In this document: piece by piece, positions 26,915-35,419 of the stretch
Layout: each line of letters begins with the position of its first letter
Numbering within the stretch: position 1 is the first letter of the stretch
NCBI RefSeq assembly: GCF_015319355.1
Contig: NZ_JADILU010000005.1
Span: 310,001-374,000, forward strand
Origin: Psychroserpens luteus
Lineage (GTDB): Bacteria > Bacteroidota > Bacteroidia > Flavobacteriales > Flavobacteriaceae
Length of the DNA: 64,000 bases
Direction of reading: 5' to 3'
Notes under the pieces: generated by a model
Databases searched by the model: none
Seen by the model: the letters and a program-made list of their open reading frames with translations, nothing else
Told to the model about the DNA's origin: nothing
Position numbers and translations under genes: made by a program

Positions 26915-27337
26915 CTATTTTAATTGTGTTTGATATGCAAGAGCATACATTTTTATTTTTTTTATCATGCTTACCAACCCATTTGCACGTGTTGGTGATA
27001 AATGTTCTTTTAATCCAATTTCATCAATAAAATCGGTGTTACCTTCTATGATATCTTTTGGATGCTGATTAGAAAATACTCTAATCAATATGGCAATAAT
27101 ACCTTTTGTAATAATAGCATCACTATCTGCAGTGAATTCAACTTTATCTCCATTCATTTCTGCATGAACCCAAACTTTACTTTGACAACCTGTAATGATA
27201 TTGTCTTCTGTCTTATATTTTGGGTCTATAAGAGGCAAAGATTTTCCGAGATCAATCATGTATTGATAGCGTTCTTGCCAATCATCAAACATTGAAAATT
27301 CGTCTATTAATTCTTCTTGTATTTCTGAAATTGTCAT
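26915..27337 (-). CDS. sufE: SufE-family cysteine desulfurase activator
   Basis: About 140 residues from the ATG at 27337 (MTISEIQEELIDEF), where homologues begin; the frame is open upstream to a GTG at 27379 but those 14 residues are not typical. The active-site Cys lies in ITGCQSKVWV, the position that accepts persulfide sulphur from SufS. The C-terminal half (GIIAILIRVFSNQHPKDI, LSPTRANGLVSMI) is the normal SufE fold. It is separated from sufS only by a small lipoprotein-like gene, in the same direction. Confidence 0.93.
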   Translation of the reverse strand: MTISEIQEELIDEFSMFDDWQERYQYMIDLGKSLPLIDPKYKTEDNIITGCQSKVWVHAEMNGDKVEFTADSDAIITKGIIAILIRVFSNQHPKDIIEGNTDFIDEIGLKEHLSPTRANGLVSMIKKIKMYALAYQTQLK

Positions 27338-27394
27338 CCTTCTATTTTTGTCTATTTGACCATTATCTTCCGAAGACACAAAGATACGACATCT

Positions 27395-27889
27395 CTATTG
27401 TTTCTCGATCATTGTTTTAATCGATAACATCTTTTCTACGATAGCTTTTATTGATTCTGGCGGATTCCCATGATCAAAAGAAACCGTTTTATAAGAATTC
27501 TCTCCATCTGCAATTTCAAGAGTTGCTATAGCTGCACCATCATACTCATGTGCCTTTGAAGGCGCTTCTAATTCTGGTAGTGTCTTTGCATCAAGTTTGC
27601 TTATAAGATTCATTAGTGATTCTTTTTCTTCCTTCGGAATTTCATGAGCTATTGCAGATTTTAAATCCCTTTCATTTGAGAATATTATTGTATCTCCCTC
27701 TAATACAACAGTTAAAAAGTAACCTCTAGAGACTGCTAGATATGTAATTTTTGAATCGTTTTGCATTTGCTTTTCAGATGATCCTGTCGCTATAGCTTCA
27801 GTATTATTTTGGCTCGCTAATTGGGCTTTGTTTTTATCACATTCTTTAGCCGAAATAAGCACAATGAACATACATATAATTAATTTCAT
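27395..27889 (-). CDS. Small exported protein of unknown function within the suf cluster
   Basis: 164 residues. A hydrophobic N-terminus (MKLIICMFIVLISA) is followed by KECDKNK; the Cys could be a lipidation site, but the residues before it do not form a standard lipobox. The rest has no recognised motif; residues about 48-160 are mixed alpha/beta (YLAVSRGYFLTVVLEGDTIIFSNERD). It lies between sufS and sufE with about 55 bases on each side and is read in the same direction, so it is probably co-expressed with them. The function is unknown. Confidence 0.6.
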   Translation of the reverse strand: MKLIICMFIVLISAKECDKNKAQLASQNNTEAIATGSSEKQMQNDSKITYLAVSRGYFLTVVLEGDTIIFSNERDLKSAIAHEIPKEEKESLMNLISKLDAKTLPELEAPSKAHEYDGAAIATLEIADGENSYKTVSFDHGNPPESIKAIVEKMLSIKTMIEKQ

Positions 27890-27942
27890 AATATTAAATT
27901 TTAATGGTTACGATAGTAATATTACAAAAAAGAAGCCAAAGT

Positions 27943-29157
27943 TTAAGACAACATCATTTTTGCAGTCTTAACACCTTCAACTAAAGCATCAATTTCCTCT
28001 TTAGTATTATAAAATGCGAATGACGCTCTAACCGTTCCTGGAATTTTAAAGAAATCCATTATAGGCTGAGCACAATGATGACCTGTTCTTACTGCAATGC
28101 CCAATTTATCGAGAATGGTTCCTATATCATAAGGATGAATGCCTTCAACGTTAAAAGAAATCACAGAGGTTTTTTCTTTTGCTGTTCCGTAGATTTTTAA
28201 ACCTTCAATCTTTAAAAGTTGTTGCGTTGCGTATTCTAAAAGTTCGTGCTCATAACTAGCTATGTTTTCAAAACCTATTGCATTCATATAATCTACCGCA
28301 GCTCCAAAAGCAATACCTCCACAAATATTTGGTGTACCTGCTTCAAATTTATGAGGCAATCCAGCATAGGTTGTTTTCTCAAAAGTAACTTGATCTATCA
28401 TTTCTCCTCCTCCTTGATAAGGTGGTAATTTATTGAGCCATTCTTCTTTTCCGTAAAGCATACCAACACCTGTTGGACCACACATTTTATGAGCTGATGT
28501 CACATAGAAATCTACATCTAATTCTTGAACGTCAGATTTTAAATGCGGACAAGATTGCGCACCATCAACAAGAACTGCAGCACCAACTTTATGTGCCATT
28601 TCAATCATTTGCTTAATTGGATTGATTGTTCCTAAAGCATTAGAAATATGATTAACAAATACCAATTTTGTTTTTTCTGAAAGCAGCGCTTCATACTCAC
28701 TCATAATCAATTCCCCATTGTCATTCATTGGGATCACTTTTAGAGTAGCTCCAGTGCGCTCGCACAACATTTGCCAAGGCACAATATTACTGTGATGCTC
28801 TAAAGCAGACACCAAAACCTCATCTCCCTTTTTTATTAAAGAAGAAAAACCATTGGCTACCAAGTTGATTCCATGAGTTGTTCCAGAAGTTAATATAATT
28901 TCATAACTATGCTTAGCATTGAAATGTTTCTGAATTTTCAATCGTGCTTCTTCATATAAATCTGTCGCCTCTTGACTTAAGGTGTGAACTCCTCTATGAA
29001 TATTAGCATTGTAATTTGAATAATAATCTACAATCACATCAATCACTTGTTTAGGTGTTTGAGATGTTGCTGCATTATCAAAATATATTAATGGTTTCCC
29101 GTTAACCTCTCGGTTTAAGATTGGGAAATCTTCTCTGATTTTGTTGACGTTTATCAT
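27943..29157 (-). CDS. sufS: Cysteine desulfurase SufS
   Basis: 404 residues, a group II (SufS/CsdA) class V aminotransferase. The PLP-binding Lys lies in TSAHKMCGPTGVG at about 225, with conserved YFDNAATSQ at the start, HHSNIVPW, and the catalytic Cys in RTGHHCAQP near 362. It abstracts sulphur from cysteine and passes it to SufE for cluster assembly on SufBCD. It begins a minus-strand unit, separated from sufD by an oppositely oriented 4-kb block, and has a -7 box of its own at 29163-29170. Confidence 0.97.
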   Translation of the reverse strand: MINVNKIREDFPILNREVNGKPLIYFDNAATSQTPKQVIDVIVDYYSNYNANIHRGVHTLSQEATDLYEEARLKIQKHFNAKHSYEIILTSGTTHGINLVANGFSSLIKKGDEVLVSALEHHSNIVPWQMLCERTGATLKVIPMNDNGELIMSEYEALLSEKTKLVFVNHISNALGTINPIKQMIEMAHKVGAAVLVDGAQSCPHLKSDVQELDVDFYVTSAHKMCGPTGVGMLYGKEEWLNKLPPYQGGGEMIDQVTFEKTTYAGLPHKFEAGTPNICGGIAFGAAVDYMNAIGFENIASYEHELLEYATQQLLKIEGLKIYGTAKEKTSVISFNVEGIHPYDIGTILDKLGIAVRTGHHCAQPIMDFFKIPGTVRASFAFYNTKEEIDALVEGVKTAKMMLS

Positions 29158-29162
29158 AATGA

Positions 29163-29170
29163 CAAAGTTA
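29163..29170 (-). promoter_or_regulatory. Candidate -7 box for sufS
   Basis: On the minus strand this is TAACTTTG, matching TAnnTTTG, only six bases upstream of the sufS ATG. Transcripts would be almost leaderless. A promoter here would be needed if the inserted block separates sufS from the sufABCD promoter. Confidence 0.4.
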
Positions 29171-29235
29171 CGAGATGTTTGCCTAAAAAGATATTCTGAA
29201 AACGAAAGTTATATATTTTTTAATATTTTATTACA

Positions 29236-29256
29236 ATACATTTAAATAAAATGTAT
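29236..29256. promoter_or_regulatory. Palindrome, candidate PadR operator
   Basis: ATACATTT-aaata-AAATGTAT is a perfect inverted repeat with 8-base arms, just upstream of the preferred PadR start at 29266 and overlapping an alternative ATG at 29251. PadR regulators often bind ATGT/ACAT half-sites at their own promoters, so autoregulation is plausible. Confidence 0.45.
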
Positions 29257-29265
29257 ATTTACAAA

Positions 29266-29604
29266 ATGTATAGCAAAGAACTCACAAAAGGAACATTACA
29301 ACCCATCATTTTAAAACTCATAGATAGTAGAGATAAAATGTATGGATACGAAATAACGCAAGAAGTAAAAAAAATGACCTCTGGGAAAATAGATATTTCT
29401 GAAGGTGCTTTATATCCTATTCTTCACAAATTAGAAGCCAAAGGTGTTTTGGAGACTGAAAAAGTATATATAGGAAAACGAGTAAGGAAGTATTATAAAG
29501 TTACTAAAGATGGTAAACTGATGGTTACGGAGGTCACTAAAGAAATTAATGATTTCATGGACACCTTACATATAATTTTTAATTCTAAAACTTTAAAATC
29601 ATGA
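29266..29604 (+). CDS. PadR-family transcriptional regulator
   Basis: 112 residues from the preferred ATG at 29266 (MYSKELTKGTLQPIILKL), the start usual for this group; an ATG at 29251 would add five residues but lies inside a palindrome. The winged helix covers about 5-85, with MYGYEITQEVKKMT and ISEGALYPILHKLEAKGVL, followed by a C-terminal dimerisation helix. Members usually repress a neighbouring gene in response to a small molecule or stress. The stop overlaps the next ATG by four bases (ATGA), so regulator and membrane protein are translationally coupled, an arrangement typical of PadR pairs. Confidence 0.9.
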   Translation: MYSKELTKGTLQPIILKLIDSRDKMYGYEITQEVKKMTSGKIDISEGALYPILHKLEAKGVLETEKVYIGKRVRKYYKVTKDGKLMVTEVTKEINDFMDTLHIIFNSKTLKS

Positions 29605-30029
29605 TACTAACTGATCAACATATTGAATTTATAGAAAACAATTTAAAGCTATATGGTGTTAAATCTACTGATTTAAGAGAAGATTTGTTAGATCATATTT
29701 GTACATATATAGAAACAAATGAGTCTCAAGATTTTGATAGCTTATATCAGGAAGCGCTTCAAAAATTTGGAGGCTATAGTAGTTTTCAAAATCTTCAGTT
29801 AGAAACTAATATGCAGAAATTTGCACAACATACTATTCGATTAAAACGTGTACTTCATTTGGTATCAACAATTGCTGTTCTATTAATTATGACAGGATTA
29901 CTTTTTAAAGTGATGCATTGGCCTTATGCTACAATACTTTTGTTTTCAGGATGTGTAGTTTTCATTTTAGTGGTGATTCCAACATATTTCTATGATCGCT
30001 ACAAATCATCAATACGCAAATTCTCATAA
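29601..30029 (+). CDS. PadR-coupled membrane protein with HWPY motif
   Basis: 142 residues. Residues 1-85 form a soluble helical domain like those of PadR-partner DUF1700-type proteins (REDLLDHICTYIE, YQEALQKFGGYSS). Two membrane segments follow at about 91-110 and 116-132, joined by KVMHWPYATI; the tail is VVIPTYFYDRYKSSIRKFS. The HWPY hairpin resembles the start of the gliding motility protein GldL and similar small flavobacterial proteins. The start overlaps the PadR stop, so this is probably the regulator's partner or target. Two partial copies of its C-terminal hairpin lie downstream at 31311-31412 and 31423-31596. Confidence 0.75.
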   Translation: MILTDQHIEFIENNLKLYGVKSTDLREDLLDHICTYIETNESQDFDSLYQEALQKFGGYSSFQNLQLETNMQKFAQHTIRLKRVLHLVSTIAVLLIMTGLLFKVMHWPYATILLFSGCVVFILVVIPTYFYDRYKSSIRKFS

Positions 30030-30055
30030 CTAACTCTTTAGAATAAAAATATTAA

Positions 30056-31279
30056 ATGAAAAAAATACATTTATTATACTTTCTATGTTTATTTCATTTT
30101 ACTGTGAACGGACAGAGTGTAAGTGATATTATTATTGGAAAAATTGACAGCTTAAATTCAAAAATATTAAAAGAACAAAGAGAATTATGGATTCATCTTC
30201 CGAAAGAGTATTCTGAAGGAGCAATTGAAAAGAAAAATTACCCAGTTGTTTATCTTTTAGATGGAGATTCTCATTTTAACTCAGTAGTTGGGATGACTCA
30301 ACATTTAAGTGGTTTAGGAGGAGGTTCAGTTTTTCCAAAAATGATTGTGGTTGGAATTATTAATACAAATAGAACGAGAGATTTGACACCAACAAAAGGA
30401 AAACTCGGTTATTACACTGACAGCAGTATGGTTGCTAATTCAGGAGGAGGCGAAAAGTTTATGCTATTTATTGAAAACGAGTTAATTCCATATATGGATT
30501 CTAATTACCCTACAGATTCATATCGCACCTTTATTGGTCACTCATTCGGAGGCCTTATGGTTATGAATACATTAATAGAAAAACCCAATTTATTTAATTC
30601 CTATATTTCAATTGACCCATCGATGTGGTGGGACAACAATAAATTACTAAATAAAATTAAGGACACCTCTTTAGATGGAAAGTATAGTGACAAAAATCTA
30701 TTTATAGGGATTGCAAATACTATGAGTGAAGGCTTAAATATCCTAAGTGTAAAAAAAGACACAACTCCTGGAACAAACCATATACGTTCCATTCTAGAAC
30801 TTAATGATTACTTCACTAATGACAATAAAAAAAATATATCCTTTAAAGGAAGATTTTATAAAGACGACCACCATGGTTCCGTTCCGCTTATTGCTACATA
30901 CGATGCACTGCGGTTTATTTTCGACTTCTTTAAATTCGATCTTGATTTTACACGCCCGGAAAGTGTTACCTTAGAGAAGGTTGAAAATCATTACAAGCGA
31001 TTATCAAAAGAATTTGGAAGAGAGATAAAACCAGAAGAAGAATTATTAAATATGCTAGGTTATTGGGCGTTGAGTAAGAGCCAATTTAAAAATTCAGAAC
31101 AATTTTTTAGTCTTAATGCGATACATTATCCTGAAAGTTTTAACGTTTATGATTCACTAGGAGACTTTTATTTAGAAATAGAAAACAAAGAAAAGGCTAT
31201 TGATAATTATAATAAATCAGTCTCCTTAAATATAGAGTCTCCTTCTAAAGATAAATTAAAAAAATTGGAAATGAAATAG
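30056..31279 (+). CDS. Exported alpha/beta-hydrolase esterase with C-terminal TPR
   Basis: 407 residues: signal peptide 1-19 (HFTVNGQS), an esterase D/IroE-like alpha/beta-hydrolase domain about 25-310 with YLLDGDSHFN, nucleophile motif GHSFGG at about 162, ISIDPSMWW, and the catalytic His in DDHHGS; then a TPR-like helical region about 330-400 (LSKSQFKNSEQFF, LEIENKEKAIDNYNKS). Family members hydrolyse esters, including siderophore esters, but the substrate here is unknown. The gene starts 26 bases after the membrane protein and probably belongs to the PadR operon. A closely related protein lies at 52314-53537. Confidence 0.85.
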   Translation: MKKIHLLYFLCLFHFTVNGQSVSDIIIGKIDSLNSKILKEQRELWIHLPKEYSEGAIEKKNYPVVYLLDGDSHFNSVVGMTQHLSGLGGGSVFPKMIVVGIINTNRTRDLTPTKGKLGYYTDSSMVANSGGGEKFMLFIENELIPYMDSNYPTDSYRTFIGHSFGGLMVMNTLIEKPNLFNSYISIDPSMWWDNNKLLNKIKDTSLDGKYSDKNLFIGIANTMSEGLNILSVKKDTTPGTNHIRSILELNDYFTNDNKKNISFKGRFYKDDHHGSVPLIATYDALRFIFDFFKFDLDFTRPESVTLEKVENHYKRLSKEFGREIKPEEELLNMLGYWALSKSQFKNSEQFFSLNAIHYPESFNVYDSLGDFYLEIENKEKAIDNYNKSVSLNIESPSKDKLKKLEMK

Positions 31280-31310
31280 TAACTATTAATAAATCAAGGC
31301 TCACCTCTGT

Positions 31311-31412
31311 ATGCAAGCGGGTTTGCTTTTTGCAATACTAGTTTCGACTTTAGTAATACCACCTATTCAATTTTATGGGAAATACAAACAATCAATTAAT
31401 AAGTTTTCTTAA
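31311..31412 (+). pseudogene. Relic of the HWPY membrane protein C-terminus
   Basis: A 33-codon frame starting at an ATG (31311) and ending TAA reads MQAGLLFAILV... then IPPIQFYGKYKQSINKFS. This lines up with the end of the protein at 29601-30029 (TGLLF ... IPTYFYDRYKSSIRKFS), apparently with the HWPY turn deleted. The hydrophobic part is too short for the two-helix hairpin, so it is probably a decayed duplicate rather than a working gene. It directly precedes the intact 57-residue copy. Confidence 0.5.
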
Positions 31413-31422
31413 ATAACTAACT

Positions 31423-31596
31423 ATGAAAAAATCAATTTACATATTAGGGTTCTTAACCTGTTTTATACTCGGTATTGGAGCAATGTTTGAATTCTTAACA
31501 TGGCCTTACAGAGGAATTATAGTGTTTATAGGTTTCCTGTTTTTAAACTTCGGGTTAATACCAACTTATTTTTACCAAAAGTATAAGCAATGTTAA
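31423..31596 (+). CDS. 57-residue two-helix membrane mini-protein (WPY family)
   Basis: An ATG at 31423 opens a 57-codon frame ending TAA at 31594-31596. It encodes MKKSIYILGFLTCFILGIG, then FEFLTWPYRGIIVFIGF, and ends IPTYFYQKYKQC: two hydrophobic helices around a Trp-Pro-Tyr turn, with a basic C-terminus. It matches the C-terminal hairpin of the PadR-coupled protein at 29601-30029 (HWPYATILLFSGC ... IPTYFYDRYKSS). The stop overlaps the start of the following serine hydrolase by seven bases (ATGTTAA), a sign of real translation and coupling. It is too short for many gene callers and may be unannotated. The function is unknown. Confidence 0.7.
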   Translation: MKKSIYILGFLTCFILGIGAMFEFLTWPYRGIIVFIGFLFLNFGLIPTYFYQKYKQC

Positions 31597-33248
31597 AGTT
31601 AAAAACCTTCGGCTTAATAATACTTTCATTTTGCTTTACTAATCTTAATGCTCAAAACCAACTAGAGTATACAATTGATAGTATTTTAAAAACATATGAC
31701 ACTAATCATCAACCAGGATTAGCTATAAGCGTCATTAATAAAAATGAAGTTTTATATTCTAAAGGTTTTGGAATTGCTAATTTAGATTATGCTATAAAAA
31801 ATACAGATTCTACAATTTTTAGCTTAGCATCTATTAGTAAACAATTTACAGCTGCAGCAATATGGGCTTTAATTGAGGAAGGCAAGCTAAGTTTGGATGA
31901 CAACTTACATCAATTTTTTCCGGATTTTCCAGAATATGGTAAATCTATAAAAATAAAACATTTATTAAATCACACGAGTGGGATTCGTAATTATCACACC
32001 CTAATGTATTTATCTGGATTTGATTATGATCGAGATTATTATGACAATCAAACGGTTTTAAGTCTTGCCAATAGACAAAAAAACTTAAACCATATTTCTG
32101 GAGAAAAAGTCAGTTATTCAAATACCAATTACAACATTTTAGCATTGATTATTGAACAATTATCAGGTCAGAATCTAAATGATTATCTAAAATCTAAAAT
32201 TCTACTTCCATTAGGAATGACAAATACATTTGTTAGAGTTTCTCATGGAAAAGTTATTAAAAACAGAGCTATTGGTTATCAAAATCAAGATGATAATTAT
32301 ATCTACTCTATTTCAAACCAATTGAGTTATGGTGCAGGAAGTATGGGAAGTAATGCTAAGAATATGATTATTTGGATACATATGCTAAATGAGAATATTC
32401 CTGAATTTAAAGACCTTGCAACATTTCTTAAAACTACTGAAATTCTAACGACTGGAAAAAAAGCATCATATGCAAGAGGATTAATGGTTGATGATTATAA
32501 AGGTCATACAACTTACAGCCATAGCGGTTTTGGTTTTGGAGGACAAACGCAATTAATTACTGTTCCAGAAGAGGGTATTGGAATCATTATTCTAACTAAT
32601 TTACAATCTATAAACCCAACTCCAATTTCTTATAGAATCCTAGATCTATTAATCAACTCTAAAGAACTAGAAAATACAATTAGTGATCGAGCAATTGATT
32701 TCAAATCACAAAACCTTGATCAATTTACTGGAGATTATAAAGAAGTTAACAGTGATATGACAATGCAAATTTCCGAAGAAAACGATACTCTAAAAGCCCA
32801 AGGCTCTATGGGAAATAATAAAATATCGTTACAACAAAACGACACAAATAAATTTGTTAGACGTAATGCTCAAAACGTGAAATACAATTTTGAAAAAACA
32901 CCTCAATATGATATGGAGATATCATTTGGAGGCACTCCTTTTTACTTTAAGCGTGCTAAACTAGTTACATCAAATCCTGAAAATTTAATACAATTTAGTG
33001 GTAAATATTATTCTGAAGAACTAGACACGACCTATCATTTATTTATAGAAAATTATACTCTAAAATTGTCGTATACCAATAATGAAAACATCAAATTATA
33101 TCCAGTCCAATTGAATGAATTTGGAAATAAAGATAGAACGCTTTATCATTTCACAACTGGAACTGATGGAACTATAAAAGGTATGTTATTATCCTGCGAC
33201 GGACAAGTAAGCAACATTGAATTTACTAAAGATCAAACCCAATATTAA
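31590..33248 (+). CDS. Exported serine hydrolase, class C beta-lactamase fold
   Basis: 552 residues with a signal peptide (1-21, TNLNAQ). The beta-lactamase domain at about 25-350 has the SxxK motif in SLASISKQFTAAA, the YxN motif in YSNTNYN, and an HSG triad equivalent in YSHSGFGFGG. A C-terminal beta domain (about 365-550, related to DUF3471-type lipocalin-like folds) follows. Such proteins hydrolyse peptides or esters, mostly with unknown substrates, and need not confer antibiotic resistance. The start overlaps the 57-residue gene. Its last 23 bases overlap the 3' end of the convergent sufD, suggesting its tail was set by insertion into the suf locus (inference). Confidence 0.88.
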   Translation: MLKLKTFGLIILSFCFTNLNAQNQLEYTIDSILKTYDTNHQPGLAISVINKNEVLYSKGFGIANLDYAIKNTDSTIFSLASISKQFTAAAIWALIEEGKLSLDDNLHQFFPDFPEYGKSIKIKHLLNHTSGIRNYHTLMYLSGFDYDRDYYDNQTVLSLANRQKNLNHISGEKVSYSNTNYNILALIIEQLSGQNLNDYLKSKILLPLGMTNTFVRVSHGKVIKNRAIGYQNQDDNYIYSISNQLSYGAGSMGSNAKNMIIWIHMLNENIPEFKDLATFLKTTEILTTGKKASYARGLMVDDYKGHTTYSHSGFGFGGQTQLITVPEEGIGIIILTNLQSINPTPISYRILDLLINSKELENTISDRAIDFKSQNLDQFTGDYKEVNSDMTMQISEENDTLKAQGSMGNNKISLQQNDTNKFVRRNAQNVKYNFEKTPQYDMEISFGGTPFYFKRAKLVTSNPENLIQFSGKYYSEELDTTYHLFIENYTLKLSYTNNENIKLYPVQLNEFGNKDRTLYHFTTGTDGTIKGMLLSCDGQVSNIEFTKDQTQY

Positions 33249-34539
33249 CACCCAATTTATTAGCAATAATCTTAGTGATACGTTGCTTAATTTCAGGGAT
33301 TTTCACTGAATCTAATACATTATTACTAAAAGCAAACATTAATAAAGCTTTAGCTTCTTTTTCTGGAATTCCTCGAGAACGCATATAAAACATAGCGCTT
33401 TCATCTAATTGTCCAATCGTACAACCGTGAGAACATTTTACATCATCTGCGAAAATCTCTAACTGAGGCTTGCTATTAATTGATGCTTTATCACTTAATA
33501 AAATATTATTATTAGATTGAAAAGCATTTGTTTTTTGAGCTTCTTTATTTACAAGAACTTTTCCATTGAAAACACCTGTAGATTGATCTGCGAAAATACC
33601 TTTGTAATCCTGATGACTTTCACAGTTTGGTTCTATATGATGAACCAACGTGTTGTGATCTACATGTTGTTTATTTCCAATAATAGTAACTCCATTTAAA
33701 GTGGAGTCCATACGCTCACCATTTTGATAGAAATTAAGATTATTACGTGTTAATTTTCCTCCAAAAGTAAAGGTATGCATTGAGACATGACTCTCACGTT
33801 TTTGATTTACAGATGTGCTATCAATTAGTGATGCACTTTCTTTATCATTTTGAATTTTATAATAGTCAACAATTGCTCTTTTATTAGCAAAAATCTCTGT
33901 AACACTGTTAGTCAAAACAGGATTGTCAGTCAAACTTTGATGACGTTCAATAATTTGAACATGAGAATTTTCGTCTACCACAATTAAATTACGTGGTTGT
34001 AGCATTAAAGCTGATTCATTCCCAGTAGAAAAGTGTACAATTTGAATTGGTTTCGCTACTAATTTATTCTTCGGAATATGGATATAAGCACCTTCTTTAG
34101 AAAATGCAGTATTTAATGAAGACAAACCATCTTTAGTCGCTACTTTATTGAAATAGTTTTCAATAATGAGTTGATACTTTGGTTTTGATAATGCAGATGA
34201 CATTAAGCATACATCAATACCATCATGAGTGGTTTGTGATAAATGAGAACAGTATTTACCATCTATAAAAATAATTTTATAACTATCAATATCGTGAATA
34301 AAATATTTCTTAACATCACTGTATTCAATAGCCTTTTCTTGCTTAGGAAACACACTATAATCATGTTTCAAAACGCTATTAAGTGATGTATATTTCCATG
34401 CTTCATCACGCTTAGAAGGAAATCCTTTATCTTCAAAAATCTTTATCGCTTCATTACGCACATCATGCACAGGAGAATCTACATCTACCGTATTTTCAAA
34501 TGCCATGAATGACGATACTAATTTATCTTTTAATTCCAT
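33226..34539 (-). CDS. sufD: Fe-S cluster assembly protein SufD
   Basis: About 437 residues from the ATG at 34539 (MELKDKLVSSFMAFE), the usual start; the frame continues upstream to 34584 with atypical residues. The N-terminal helical part (FPSKRDEAWKYTSL) and the long beta-helix with FADDVKCSHGCTIGQLDESAMFYMRSRGI are typical of SufD, and the C-terminus is intact. SufD forms the SufBC2D scaffold on which Fe-S clusters are built in the cytoplasm. The 3' end overlaps the convergent serine hydrolase gene by 23 bases. Confidence 0.95.
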   Translation of the reverse strand: MELKDKLVSSFMAFENTVDVDSPVHDVRNEAIKIFEDKGFPSKRDEAWKYTSLNSVLKHDYSVFPKQEKAIEYSDVKKYFIHDIDSYKIIFIDGKYCSHLSQTTHDGIDVCLMSSALSKPKYQLIIENYFNKVATKDGLSSLNTAFSKEGAYIHIPKNKLVAKPIQIVHFSTGNESALMLQPRNLIVVDENSHVQIIERHQSLTDNPVLTNSVTEIFANKRAIVDYYKIQNDKESASLIDSTSVNQKRESHVSMHTFTFGGKLTRNNLNFYQNGERMDSTLNGVTIIGNKQHVDHNTLVHHIEPNCESHQDYKGIFADQSTGVFNGKVLVNKEAQKTNAFQSNNNILLSDKASINSKPQLEIFADDVKCSHGCTIGQLDESAMFYMRSRGIPEKEAKALLMFAFSNNVLDSVKIPEIKQRITKIIANKLGVNIGFDL

Positions 34540-34665
34540 TTTTTCCGTTTTAGTATGAGTCCAGGTTTTCAGTAAAAACTTCAAATATATAGACTATACT
34601 TTCTTTATTTAGTATTCATCTGAGTAAGCAACTGCAAACTATGAATGAATACTGTAAACTAATTT

Positions 34666-35418
34666 TTAAGCTCCAACTTCTTCTTTAATCCAGTCGTAAC
34701 CTTTTTCTTCTAATTCGTGCGCTAATTCTTTAGTACCAGATTTAACAATACGTCCATTATAAAGTACATGCACAAAATCAGGAACAATATGGTCTAATAA
34801 TCTTTGGTAATGCGTAATAACGATTACAGCATTATCCTTACTTTTTAATTTATTAACACCATTAGCGACAATACGTAAAGCATCAATATCTAAACCAGAA
34901 TCTGTTTCATCAAGAATTGCTAGTTTAGGTTCAAGCATTGCCATTTGAAAAATCTCATTTCGCTTTTTCTCTCCTCCCGAAAATCCTTCATTTAAAGAAC
35001 GTGATAAAAATTTTCTATCAATTTCTAAAAGCTCTGCCTTTTCACGAATCATTTTTAGCATATCCTTTGCTGGCATATCTTCAAGACCTTTAGCTTTTCT
35101 GGTTTCGTTGATTGCTGTTTTTATAAAGTTAGTCACACTAACTCCAGGAATCTCTACTGGATATTGAAATGATAAAAACACACCTTTATGAGCACGTTCT
35201 TCTGCAGCTAATTCTTCAATATCTTGACCATCTAAAAGGATTTGTCCTTTCTCAACCTCATATTCCTCTTTACCAGCAATAACAGAAGCTAATGTACTCT
35301 TACCAGAACCATTTGGTCCCATAATAGCATGAACTTCTCCTGCTTTTACTTCTAAATTGATTCCTCTTAAAATCTCTTTACCGTCTACACTAGCGTGCAA
35401 ATCTTTTATTTCTAACAT
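34666..35418 (-). CDS. sufC: Fe-S cluster assembly ATPase SufC
   Basis: About 250 residues from the ATG at 35418 ([17 protein letters not shown]), where SufC proteins begin; an upstream in-frame start at 35433 overlaps the preceding gene and is less likely. It has Walker [11 protein letters not shown], the SufC-type signature [11 protein letters not shown], Walker [13 protein letters not shown] and the switch His in ITHYQR. SufC is the non-membrane ABC ATPase that drives the SufBCD scaffold. It follows a small lipoprotein gene within the suf operon. Confidence 0.97.
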   Translation of the reverse strand: MLEIKDLHASVDGKEILRGINLEVKAGEVHAIMGPNGSGKSTLASVIAGKEEYEVEKGQILLDGQDIEELAAEERAHKGVFLSFQYPVEIPGVSVTNFIKTAINETRKAKGLEDMPAKDMLKMIREKAELLEIDRKFLSRSLNEGFSGGEKKRNEIFQMAMLEPKLAILDETDSGLDIDALRIVANGVNKLKSKDNAVIVITHYQRLLDHIVPDFVHVLYNGRIVKSGTKELAHELEEKGYDWIKEEVGA

Positions 35419-35419
35419 A

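Noticed and set aside
31590-33248. Antibiotic-resistance beta-lactamase
   Set aside because: SxxK, YxN and HSG motifs show the fold, but the extra beta domain and family context point to a peptide or ester hydrolase of unknown substrate.
34540-34584. Upstream extension of sufD
   Set aside because: The 15 extra residues (MKFLLKTWTHTKTEK) do not resemble SufD N-termini; the ATG at 34539 does.
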